Counted from the first letter of the stretch, positions 1 to 6,615 are shown. The stretch is DNA of 7,319 nt from DRWZ01 sp964601505 (GCA_964601505.1 CAZRNR010000074.1:1-7319), one strand, 5' to 3'. The notes: generated from the sequence alone by a model not told the origin. Program-made: numbers and translations.

Positions 1-230
1 AATCTGTAATATGCTCTGGTTGCATTAAAAATGGTTTCATAGAACCTTAGACTTAAATCTTTATGAATATCCAATGATTGATGATCATAAGGTTGAGAAT
101 TTCTTATAATTATCTTGATTTGCTTTGTTGTACTCATCAAAAAATCAGCCCCTTGGAGTTTGTGATATCTCAAGAAAATAATGCCCAACAAAGCAGAATG
201 AAAATATTTTCTGAATGCTTTATCCATCAT
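1..230 (-). CDS. Hypothetical protein, 5' part only (runs off the left edge)
   Basis: An uninterrupted minus-strand reading frame runs from ATG ATG at 230-225 to the window edge and gives 76 complete codons with no stop. I do not recognise the family. The visible part begins MMDKAFRKYFHSALLGII, so it has a basic N-terminus followed by a short hydrophobic stretch (about residues 10-22). A mixed polar region with several His, Lys and Ile residues follows, then a likely helix ending RFYETIFNATRAYYR. The start at 230 is chosen because a TATA-like box (251-260) is centred about 26 bases upstream, as for a leaderless archaeal mRNA. The frame stays open upstream to a stop at 350-348, with another ATG at 320-318, but that start would place the promoter and an 11-bp repeat inside the gene. 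Codon use (AGA, ATA) matches the other genes. A real gene is likely; its function is unknown. Confidence 0.6.
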   Translation of the reverse strand, partial: MMDKAFRKYFHSALLGIIFLRYHKLQGADFLMSTTKQIKIIIRNSQPYDHQSLDIHKDLSLRFYETIFNATRAYYR

Positions 231-250
231 AGTGCGAGGATATGAAAAGT

Positions 251-260
251 AAAATATTTT
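251..260 (-). promoter_or_regulatory. TATA-like box for the minus-strand gene starting at 230
   Basis: Read on the minus strand this is aaaatatttt. Its centre lies about 26 bases upstream of the ATG at 230, which is the archaeal TATA position for a transcript starting at the start codon. No Shine-Dalgarno sequence lies between box and start. The box abuts and slightly overlaps an exact tandem 11-bp repeat on its upstream side. Confidence 0.5.
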
Positions 261-280
261 GACTATGATTTGACTATGAT
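259..280 (-). repeat. Exact tandem repeat of an 11-bp unit, possible operator
   Basis: On the plus strand the unit TTGACTATGAT occurs twice back to back, at 259-269 and 270-280; on the minus strand it reads ATCATAGTCAA. An 11-bp period is close to one DNA turn, so a bound protein would meet both copies on the same face of the helix. The array touches the upstream edge of the TATA-like box of the minus-strand gene, where archaeal activators and BRE-region repressors commonly bind. A near copy at 535-545 and a partial inverted copy at 590-600 support a specific binding motif. The operator role is inference. Confidence 0.5.
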
Positions 281-534
281 TGCGACAAAAAAATTCACAC
301 TTTAGTGCGTAAAAAATCATAAAAAATGCGCAATCTGAAGCTTGCTTCTACCTTTTTTATTTTGTTTCTTGTTGGAATAAATATCACCAAATGGATCCAA
401 TGGGAATAAAGATTAAAAAATTTGGTAGCCGCATCCTTTAGGGTGTGTAAAAAAGTAAAAAAATTGTTTTATTGCATTCATCAAATCAAAAATGCTTTTT
501 AAATAGGATAGTGAATAATACATAAATCGGTATT

Positions 535-545
535 TTGACCATGAT
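535..545. repeat. Third copy of the 11-bp motif (one mismatch)
   Basis: TTGACCATGAT differs at one base from the tandem unit at 259-280. The likeness continues beyond the unit: bases 534-550 match 269-285 at 15 of 17 positions. No strong TATA box sits beside this copy, so it may be an upstream operator or a remnant of a duplicated promoter. Confidence 0.4.
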
Positions 546-589
546 TGCAATAGAGCTGTCTTGATTTGGTTTATTTCATATCTTATTTG

Positions 590-600
590 TTCATAGTCAG
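590..600. repeat. Partial inverted copy of the 11-bp motif
   Basis: TTCATAGTCAG contains TCATAGTCA, the exact reverse complement of 9 bases of the tandem unit (TGACTATGA). It lies about 45 bases beyond the copy at 535-545 in opposite orientation, and 137 bases before the gene at 737. Nine bases in AT-rich DNA can recur by chance, so this is the weakest copy. Confidence 0.3.
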
Positions 601-696
601 GATTTGAAAAATTATTTAGACCGGTTTATTGGTGTCCCTTAAATTGAAAACATAATTTTTTTACTTGTTTTTCTCTTTATGTTTGTATCCTTTGTT

Positions 697-710
697 AATA
701 AATTTTTTAT
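697..710 (+). promoter_or_regulatory. TATA-like promoter of the gene at 737
   Basis: The run aataaattttttat includes a TATA-like ttttttat (703-710) centred about 30 bases before the ATG at 737. Transcription would then start a few bases before or at the start codon, giving a leaderless or nearly leaderless mRNA. The bases just before the ATG (taatttttaatc) hold no ribosome-binding site, which agrees. Confidence 0.45.
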
Positions 711-736
711 CTGCCGAATTATAGTAATTTTTAATC

Positions 737-1783
737 ATGGTATTCGTTTATGGTGCAACTGGAAGAGTTGGTCAGAGAATAGCTTTATTACTTTCTTCAA
801 AAACCGATGTGATCATATCTGGTAGAAATGAAAGCAAGCTAAAGGCTTTAGCAAAAAGAATTTGTGAGATTACTGGTTACAAACCAAAGGTTTTTCCATT
901 CAATATCTCGGAAATGCTTAAGTTTGAAATTAAAAAAATGAACGTGAAGGTTTTGCTAAATTTAGCTTATCTTCCTTATGAGTCATTGGAAACTCTTATT
1001 GGATATGCTGTGAGTAATGGTATTAACTATATTGATATATCAGAAAAGGCAAAGCATGTTTTAAACATATGGAGAAAATACGATATGCTGTCAAAAATGA
1101 ATAAAGTTTCGGTAGTTCAATCTGCTGGATTTTTGTCTGCCGCTGAGGAATCTTCAGTCTGTGAGCTAACCGATGCCGAAAAGATACATATTTTGTATGA
1201 CTCTATACTTGTCATGTCTCCCGGAAGTATAAAATCTCTAATTTATCTTCTCTCGAGTGCTCCAACCTATACTGAACATGAGAATATTTTTTGGCATAAT
1301 GGAAATTGGTTTTCAGAAAATTTATGGTTCAGGAATTTCAATGGTATGTCATATGTATCTCTACCTACTCCAAGTGTAGCCACAGTTCCGAGAATTCTCA
1401 ATAATGTCAATGAATTTAGAACTTATTTGTATGTACCTGAATTTTTGAAGCCATTCATTCAAATTTTCATATCTTTGAATAGATTAAAACTAAGGGTTTT
1501 CCTCTCCAACATAATCAGAAGTATGTTTATTAATAACTCCATAGCATCAAAAGATGATAAGATTATCATGAGAATTTTTAGTGAAGGACGGTATGGGCAG
1601 AAAATAGAATTTCGAATTTTTAAAGATCCTATAGGTATGAATGAAAAGATAATATTGTTTTGTGTAGATAAATTCCTTGATGATAGTATTTATGTAGAAA
1701 AAGGTGTCCTTCCACCTACATTGGCTTTCCCAGATTTAAGATCTGTAGTAAGATATGAAACAGTTGAAAGATTTTCTAATTGA
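737..1783 (+). CDS. Saccharopine-dehydrogenase-like NAD(P)-binding oxidoreductase
   Basis: The 348-residue protein begins at once with a Rossmann beta strand and the dinucleotide-binding loop GATGRVG (residues 6-12). The second strand ends SGRN (28-31), where the arginine suggests preference for NADP. The stretch about 71-101 (VLLNLAYLPYESL then GINYIDIS) matches the 'no path, then GxxYxD' segment of the saccharopine dehydrogenase NADP-binding family (PF03435-like). AGFLSAAEESS (130-140) corresponds to the usual AGFDSVPxD segment, without its Asp and Pro. GVLPPTLAF (323-331) resembles the GVLTPATA end of this family and of mycobacterial trans-acting enoyl reductases. It is therefore probably a soluble or membrane-associated reductase rather than true lysine-pathway saccharopine dehydrogenase; the substrate is unknown, with a lipid or isoprenoid possible. 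The start fits because the cofactor loop needs only five preceding residues. Its last 8 bases overlap the end of the opposite-strand gene. Confidence 0.75.
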   Translation: MVFVYGATGRVGQRIALLLSSKTDVIISGRNESKLKALAKRICEITGYKPKVFPFNISEMLKFEIKKMNVKVLLNLAYLPYESLETLIGYAVSNGINYIDISEKAKHVLNIWRKYDMLSKMNKVSVVQSAGFLSAAEESSVCELTDAEKIHILYDSILVMSPGSIKSLIYLLSSAPTYTEHENIFWHNGNWFSENLWFRNFNGMSYVSLPTPSVATVPRILNNVNEFRTYLYVPEFLKPFIQIFISLNRLKLRVFLSNIIRSMFINNSIASKDDKIIMRIFSEGRYGQKIEFRIFKDPIGMNEKIILFCVDKFLDDSIYVEKGVLPPTLAFPDLRSVVRYETVERFSN

Positions 1784-3386
1784 AATTGATATCATATTTC
1801 CTCATGGGAAAAAGTATTTTTGAGATATATCTAACCATTTTCTTGAACTCGTCTTCATCTTTGAATTTGTATCTGAACCCAATGAAACTTGCAGATGAAT
1901 CTATCTGATCTATTCCATATTTTCTCAGTTTTTCATTTATTCTCTCATTCAGTTTTTCTATATCATCCGTTTTGATTTTCCACCATTGAAGCATTCCTCC
2001 AATTTGTGGATAGAAAATAGGAGTGATAACTATGTATATGTCATTTGGAAAATCAAGCTCTTTTATAGATATGATTTCATGTTCTTGTTTTCTGAATCCT
2101 CCCCCTATTGCTATGACCTCGTAATATTTCTTGTTTTCTGTGAGGAATTTCAACTTATAGCTTTTAAGATTGCACGATATCAAGGATATGAAAGCAGATT
2201 TTAAAATGTAAAGATCCCATTCTGTCTTCCCATATGTTGGTTGGACATATATTATATCTCCTTCTCTGTTTATTTTCTCCTTATCTATTAGGAACGGCAG
2301 ATCGAAACTAAAAGGTGATCTTATATAATTCAAATAAGTTATCAGATTTGATATGATGAATAGAAGTATTAGAAAATATCTGAATATTTTCAATTTCTGG
2401 AGGAGAAATTTGATACCGTGGTAAACGACTTCTAAATATGGTATGAGCATCGGCACAAAATACCTTGGGTGGATGAATTTCATGACCGCTATTGACCAAA
2501 AATAAATCAGTGCGGCTACAGTGATGAAAGTAAGGATGTAAATTAGATTTTTTCTCGAGAGAATACCAATCAGAAAGAAAGATAAATATATGATGAACAG
2601 GTGATAAGAGTGCATTCCAGATAAGAATACCAAGATATTTATTATATTCACATCTGGTTGATAACCGGGAAAGACTATATCAATATCCTTGACTTCATCA
2701 TAGCGTATGCCGTGTCTTACAGAAATAATTTTAGCGACCGCAAAGCTTCCGACCAAGAATAAACCTCCAAGTAAAAAGAATATTGGCAGAGTATAGTATA
2801 TCTTTTTATCCCTATATTTGAATGCAAATATCAGAAATGTTAAAAAGATATAAGGTAAAAATGCCCAATAAGAAAGTATGGATATCAAGGCGTAGATGAT
2901 TGCAGGGTTTATTCTTTTGTTTTTGAGATTTAACCATGATAGTAGATAGAAAAGTAGGGAGAATGATACGGGGTGAGCAATTTGCCCATAATACACGGTC
3001 ATGAATGAAAAGGAAATCATCGCAAATAAACCTTTCTTCTCACTAAACAGTTTGTAAAGAATAAAAACGGTTAGTATGGATGCTATGACATTTGGTATTC
3101 TCACTATCGCTGGAGACTCGCCGATAACTTGAATAATTACGAAGATGATACTTCTGTAGATTATATCTTTGATGAAACTATATGAGACAGGATTAAAAAC
3201 ATTTTCTGATGAAAGTGGTAATCCAAGAACCTCGTGTGGGTTATAAGGTTTCGACCAAAATCCATAAACTCTTAAAAAAATGCTCAGGAAGATAAGAAGA
3301 TAGACTAGATATTCTTTTTTTCGGATATTATTCTTAATATTACGAAACATTTCTTTTGAGTTATTCTGCTTTATTATTAATAACAC
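1776..3386 (-). CDS. Multi-pass membrane protein, GT-C (PMT/ArnT-like) glycosyltransferase paralogue with altered active-site motif
   Basis: The 536-residue protein has a basic N-terminus, about ten hydrophobic helices spread over residues 27-352, and a C-terminal domain (about 360-536) without clear membrane spans. The layout FLRVYGFW (37-44), a first external loop, IxRIPN (94-99), then YGQIAHPVSFSLLFYLLSW (133-151) is that of GT39/ArnT-like enzymes, which move sugars from polyprenyl-phosphate carriers to outside acceptors. HPRY (306-309) fits the late-helix basic-aromatic site. In the first loop, where such enzymes carry Asp-Glu, this protein has NPHE (49-52): the Asp is His51, so ordinary activity is doubtful. 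GGMLQWWKIK (463-472) recurs in the divergent neighbour. The start is GTG at 3386, about 26 bases downstream of a TATA-like box; Met13 is the alternative. It could be a transferase with changed chemistry, or an inactive partner or regulator of the neighbour. Confidence 0.7.
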   Translation of the reverse strand: MLLIIKQNNSKEMFRNIKNNIRKKEYLVYLLIFLSIFLRVYGFWSKPYNPHEVLGLPLSSENVFNPVSYSFIKDIIYRSIIFVIIQVIGESPAIVRIPNVIASILTVFILYKLFSEKKGLFAMISFSFMTVYYGQIAHPVSFSLLFYLLSWLNLKNKRINPAIIYALISILSYWAFLPYIFLTFLIFAFKYRDKKIYYTLPIFFLLGGLFLVGSFAVAKIISVRHGIRYDEVKDIDIVFPGYQPDVNIINILVFLSGMHSYHLFIIYLSFFLIGILSRKNLIYILTFITVAALIYFWSIAVMKFIHPRYFVPMLIPYLEVVYHGIKFLLQKLKIFRYFLILLFIISNLITYLNYIRSPFSFDLPFLIDKEKINREGDIIYVQPTYGKTEWDLYILKSAFISLISCNLKSYKLKFLTENKKYYEVIAIGGGFRKQEHEIISIKELDFPNDIYIVITPIFYPQIGGMLQWWKIKTDDIEKLNERINEKLRKYGIDQIDSSASFIGFRYKFKDEDEFKKMVRYISKILFPMRKYDINFN

Positions 3387-3425
3387 ACTTGCATCTTTCA
3401 GATTTGGTTAAAATAATCAGTATTC
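3387..3425. promoter_or_regulatory. Compact divergent promoter region between the two membrane-protein genes
   Basis: Only 39 bases separate the two starts. A TATA-like element at 3408-3416, ttaaaataa on plus and ttattttaa on minus, lies about 26 bases upstream of the minus-strand GTG at 3386, a good leaderless fit. The same element is only about 14 bases before the plus-strand ATG at 3426, too close to serve it in the usual way. The plus gene may instead use another AT-rich element (around 3371-3382, inside the minus gene) or start further downstream. Confidence 0.45.
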
Positions 3426-5027
3426 ATGGGATACAGTAAGGGACAAGTTTTGAGATTGTCTGATGAAGTCATATTGATTTTTTTGATCTTTGGTATTTTC
3501 CTGAGGTTTTACGGTTTTTGGAATAGTTCTCTTTGGGCTGATGAGATACTTTACCTTGAAATAGAGAAGTTTGATTTCCAGTTTCTTCAGAAGATCACTA
3601 TATGGTTCGTAAAGATGATTTTACAAAATTTCCCTTCTTTAGATCTTGAGTTTATGATAAGGCTTCCATATGTGATTATATCCTCACTATCTCTTGTTGT
3701 TTTAGCTAAGATAGCCAAGCTTTTTGGAAGGGATGAAGAATTAGTATCTTTTATACTCTTCTGCTCTTCTTTTTTCATATCTATAATAGGGCAGGAAGCG
3801 ACTGCATGGTCTATGGCTTGGTTTTTTTATCTGCTCTCTTGCCTTGAGTTTGTAAAGATTTTACAGGATGAGAATAGAGGTCTATACTTGTTTTTTATCT
3901 ATTCTCTAGCATGTGTATTTTCAAAGGAAATAACTGCTTTATGGATTACACCTTTTTTATTTTCACTCTATTTGAGACACAAGATAGATCTAAAATATAT
4001 ACTTCTATTTATTTTGACAATTCTTATTTTTGCTGGTATTATGGCTTTGGTATTTTTTGATAAACTCGAGATAAGCAAAAGTGTATTGACATTGGTGCGT
4101 GAAACATTTAAAACAAACATTCTCTCTTTTAGAATTTACCTTGATACATTTACGGTTTTTTCTGGCTCATGGTGGCAAATTATATCTTACTTATTTTTGA
4201 TTCTCTCGGCAATAGGTTTTTTCTCCGTGAAAGATAGAAGGGAAATTTTGTATCTATTTATCCTTCCCTCTGTATCTGTTTTTTTGCTCACCTATATTTT
4301 GTTTGATTTTTTTTCATCAAAGTACATTTTACCGCTTTTTCTCGTATATATTATAACTATCTCAAAAGGTATCATTTATGTTGCTTCGTTTGTTTCGAAG
4401 AAACTCAAGGTTTGTGGAAATCTGACTGTGTTATTTCTTACTTCAATTTTTATCTTTTCGAATTTGAGAACCTTTTACGAGTATTGGAGATTGAAAATGA
4501 GTTTCTTTTTACCGCTTGATGTTTCTGGAATCTCAAGTGATATATGTATGGCAAAATCACAAGAAGGAGAAGAAATATTGGTAAGGTTTGTTTCTCCCGT
4601 GAAGCTAATCAAAATTCCTGTTTCACTTGGTTTGGCTTTTTATCTCAAAAGATGTGGGATGAATTTGAGTGTTTTTGAAGAGGATGAGCTTGTTGGGAGT
4701 ATAATCAGATCATCGGGCGATTTAGAGGTGATCGGAAGATATATGGAGAATGAAAAGAAAAAAAATTATCTTGTTTTCCTTATACCTCCAAATACCGATA
4801 GTAGTGGAATTTTGAGATGGTGGGTTAGGAAAGATCCGATGGCTGATAGACTTGAAATATTTATACGCCGTATCTTAAAGGAGGAAAATGTAAGATTAAA
4901 TAACTTATATGTGAAATTCGGTATAATTATGTCTGAGGTTTTAGATCTGTCTGAGCAAAAAATTCAGATGGTTGACCTTAGATTCAAAAGATTCTTTTAT
5001 GAATTTCTACTTCCGAGGATCAGGTGA
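3426..5027 (+). CDS. GT-C family (GT39/ArnT-like) membrane glycosyltransferase
   Basis: The 533-residue integral membrane protein has about ten to twelve hydrophobic helices (14-32, then several between 80 and 346) and a C-terminal domain of about 185 residues. FLRFYGFW (25-32) is followed by LWADE (36-40). The Asp39-Glu40 pair in the first external loop is the expected catalytic or metal-binding signature of PMT_2/ArnT-like enzymes, which use polyprenyl-phosphate-linked sugars on the outer membrane face. Other family features are MIRLPY (77-82), GQEATAWSMAWFFYLLSC (122-139), and SSKYILP (297-303) at the start of a late helix. GILRWWVRK (461-469) in the tail matches the divergent neighbour, so the two are probably paralogues. 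Donor and acceptor cannot be read. The ATG at 3426 is assigned but unsure: TTG at 3450 (Leu9) lies better downstream of the TATA-like element and would shorten the protein by eight residues. The next gene starts 44 bases after the stop. Confidence 0.8.
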   Translation: MGYSKGQVLRLSDEVILIFLIFGIFLRFYGFWNSSLWADEILYLEIEKFDFQFLQKITIWFVKMILQNFPSLDLEFMIRLPYVIISSLSLVVLAKIAKLFGRDEELVSFILFCSSFFISIIGQEATAWSMAWFFYLLSCLEFVKILQDENRGLYLFFIYSLACVFSKEITALWITPFLFSLYLRHKIDLKYILLFILTILIFAGIMALVFFDKLEISKSVLTLVRETFKTNILSFRIYLDTFTVFSGSWWQIISYLFLILSAIGFFSVKDRREILYLFILPSVSVFLLTYILFDFFSSKYILPLFLVYIITISKGIIYVASFVSKKLKVCGNLTVLFLTSIFIFSNLRTFYEYWRLKMSFFLPLDVSGISSDICMAKSQEGEEILVRFVSPVKLIKIPVSLGLAFYLKRCGMNLSVFEEDELVGSIIRSSGDLEVIGRYMENEKKKNYLVFLIPPNTDSSGILRWWVRKDPMADRLEIFIRRILKEENVRLNNLYVKFGIIMSEVLDLSEQKIQMVDLRFKRFFYEFLLPRIR

Positions 5028-5031
5028 TTCT

Positions 5032-5050
5032 AAAGACTTATATTTTATAT
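5032..5050 (+). promoter_or_regulatory. Archaeal-type BRE/TATA promoter of the radical SAM gene
   Basis: An A-rich, BRE-like aaaga (5032-5036) is followed by a strong TATA-like cttatattttatat (5037-5050). Its centre is about 27 bases before the ATG at 5072, so transcription should start at or within a few bases of the start codon. No convincing Shine-Dalgarno sequence precedes the ATG (attaaagagat). This is the clearest sign in the window that the source is an archaeon and that this gene has its own transcript despite the short gap after the upstream gene. Confidence 0.65.
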
Positions 5051-5071
5051 CTAGGGCTAAATTAAAGAGAT

Positions 5072-6580
5072 ATGTCAAGGAGATTGAGAATACTATTTGT
5101 AGATACACCATACACTAACGTAATAAGGGGAGCGAGTCCTCCAGGTGAACCTACTGTTGCTGAAGCTAATCATCCGATCGGTCTTCTTTATGTAGGTACT
5201 TATGTTAAGAAAAAATTAGGGGATGTTGATGTGAGGATTCTTGGATTCAAGCCTTCGGAATCGGAGGAAGGTTACTATAAAAAAACAAAGCATATGATTT
5301 ATGATTTCAAACCAGATATAGTTGGTATAAACGCTTATACATTCACACTTTACGATGCTTATCAGATTGCTAAACTTGTGAAGAATGAATTTCCAAAAAC
5401 TAGGATAGTTTTCGGTGGCCCAAATACTTCAATCTATCCATCTGAGATGATAAATCAGCCCTTTGTTGATGCTATATGTATTGGTGATGGAGAGGAGACA
5501 TTTTTGGAGTTTGCTGAAAAATTTGAAACTCAAGATATGTATTATGTCAGAGGTATGTGGTGTAAATCTGATGGTGATATTTTGAAAAATCCCGCAAGAT
5601 CTGTTATATCAAATTTAGACACTATCCCGTTTCCAGATAGGAAGTTGTTGGTTGATCCATCCATGTATATTAGAAGCTATATTTTCCCCGGATACAGAAA
5701 GGCGGAGATGATTTCATCTAGGGGGTGTCCATACTCATGTGCATATTGCCAGTCACGAGGAAAGATATACCGTTTCAGGAGTGCTAAAAATGTTGTGGAT
5801 GAAATGGAGTATCTTTTGAATGATGGATATAATTTCTTTCAGTTCTGGGATGATACATTCAATATAAAGGTCTCGCGAGTCAAGGAAATATGTAGAGAGA
5901 TAATAAGAAGAAATCTCCAGAGTAAGATGAAATATAGAATAAGGATTGTGGGTAATCTTGTTGATGAAGAAATGATGGAACTTTTGAAAGAGTCCGGATG
6001 TGATATGATATATATAGGAGTTGAGTCTGCAAGTGATCAAGTTCTTCAGTCTGTCAATAGGAAAATAAGCGTTGAGCATTGTGTGAGGGCTATAGATCTT
6101 GCCAGAAAATTTCGGATTGAAGTTATGGGATATTTTATGATAGGTTTTCCGGGTGAAACAAGGGAAGATATGGAAAAAACATTGCAACTGATGATCAAGC
6201 TTCCTTTGACTTTTATGGAGACCACAATATTGACTCCTGTGCCAAACACTCCATTATATATGAGAGCTATAGAAGAAGGTAAAATGGATGATTGGTATAG
6301 AAGATACACTATATCTCCATGGAAAAACGCTTGGTATAAGTATTGCACGGAATTGAGCCCTAAGGAGATTTATAAAATTCAAAAAAGGATATATTTTAGG
6401 TTTTATTTCAGACCATCTTATATCTTGAGATTAGCTTTTAAATCTAGAAATTTAAATTCCTTCGCAGTGAGACTAAAAGCAGCCATCAAGCTGCTTATTT
6501 GGATTATCTTTGGAAGTTATTCAGATTCGGATGGACCAAGGAAAAGTTCAATATTTAGTCGATTATTCGGTATATTTTGA
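5072..6580 (+). CDS. Cobalamin-binding-domain radical SAM protein (BchE/HpnP-like architecture)
   Basis: The 502-residue protein has a B12-binding-like Rossmann domain at about 4-150, with FVDTPYTN near the start, HPIGLLYVGTYV (34-45), KPDIVGINAYT (80-90), VFGGPNTS (113-120) and CIGDGEETFLEF (136-147). The radical SAM barrel follows: CPYSCAYC (219-226) supplies the three cysteines of the 4Fe-4S cluster. FWDDTFN (258-264), IYIGVESAS (313-321) and GYFMIGFPGET (353-363) are the usual SAM-binding and barrel segments. RIYFRFYFRPSYILRLAF (439-456) matches the C-terminal helix region common in this class. The classical DxHxxG cobalamin-ligand motif is absent, as in many B12 radical SAM enzymes, which can bind B12 base-off without that histidine. 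Family members methylate or rearrange lipids, isoprenoids, tetrapyrroles and antibiotics; this one's substrate is unknown, and neighbouring membrane glycosyltransferases make a lipid plausible. A hydrophobic C-terminal stretch (about 468-481) may touch the membrane. Confidence 0.9.
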   Translation: MSRRLRILFVDTPYTNVIRGASPPGEPTVAEANHPIGLLYVGTYVKKKLGDVDVRILGFKPSESEEGYYKKTKHMIYDFKPDIVGINAYTFTLYDAYQIAKLVKNEFPKTRIVFGGPNTSIYPSEMINQPFVDAICIGDGEETFLEFAEKFETQDMYYVRGMWCKSDGDILKNPARSVISNLDTIPFPDRKLLVDPSMYIRSYIFPGYRKAEMISSRGCPYSCAYCQSRGKIYRFRSAKNVVDEMEYLLNDGYNFFQFWDDTFNIKVSRVKEICREIIRRNLQSKMKYRIRIVGNLVDEEMMELLKESGCDMIYIGVESASDQVLQSVNRKISVEHCVRAIDLARKFRIEVMGYFMIGFPGETREDMEKTLQLMIKLPLTFMETTILTPVPNTPLYMRAIEEGKMDDWYRRYTISPWKNAWYKYCTELSPKEIYKIQKRIYFRFYFRPSYILRLAFKSRNLNSFAVRLKAAIKLLIWIIFGSYSDSDGPRKSSIFSRLFGIF

Positions 6581-6615
6581 GAATATTTGGGAAATCAGAT
6601 GTGAAACTTTAGGGG

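Larger units (their letters stand above)
231..736. other. Intergenic region between divergent genes; no convincing gene
   Basis: These 506 bases separate the minus-strand gene at 230 from the plus-strand gene at 737. They hold the minus-strand promoter and tandem repeat near 251-280, two more copies of the repeat motif (535-545 and 590-600), and the promoter of the gene at 737. A small hairpin-like element, GAAG-CTTG-CTTC (337-348), is followed by a T run at 353-358; it could act as a plus-strand terminator, but no plus-strand gene precedes it. A 36-codon minus-strand frame (523-413, starting MYYSLSYLKS) has no supporting promoter. I see no tRNA or rRNA. The length, AT content and short broken frames would fit decayed sequence. 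Confidence 0.5.

Noticed and set aside
337..358. Small hairpin GAAG-CTTG-CTTC followed by a T run
   Set aside because: It could be a terminator, but no plus-strand gene ends before it and the stem is only four or five base pairs. It is mentioned under the intergenic region only.
413..523. Minus-strand 36-codon frame starting MYYSLSYLKS and ending GCGYQIF, followed in frame by another open stretch
   Set aside because: It is short and has no well-placed TATA box or ribosome-binding site. Its composition is close to that expected of random AT-rich DNA, so it is not called as a gene.
1986..2204. Plus-strand 72-codon frame opposite the minus-strand membrane protein
   Set aside because: It lies within the conserved C-terminal region of the opposite gene, including the WW motif, and has no promoter. 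It is a shadow frame.
5753..6348. Long minus-strand open frames opposite the radical SAM gene
   Set aside because: They are fully contained in a well-supported gene on the other strand, have no promoter and show no recognisable domains. They are shadows of its codon bias.
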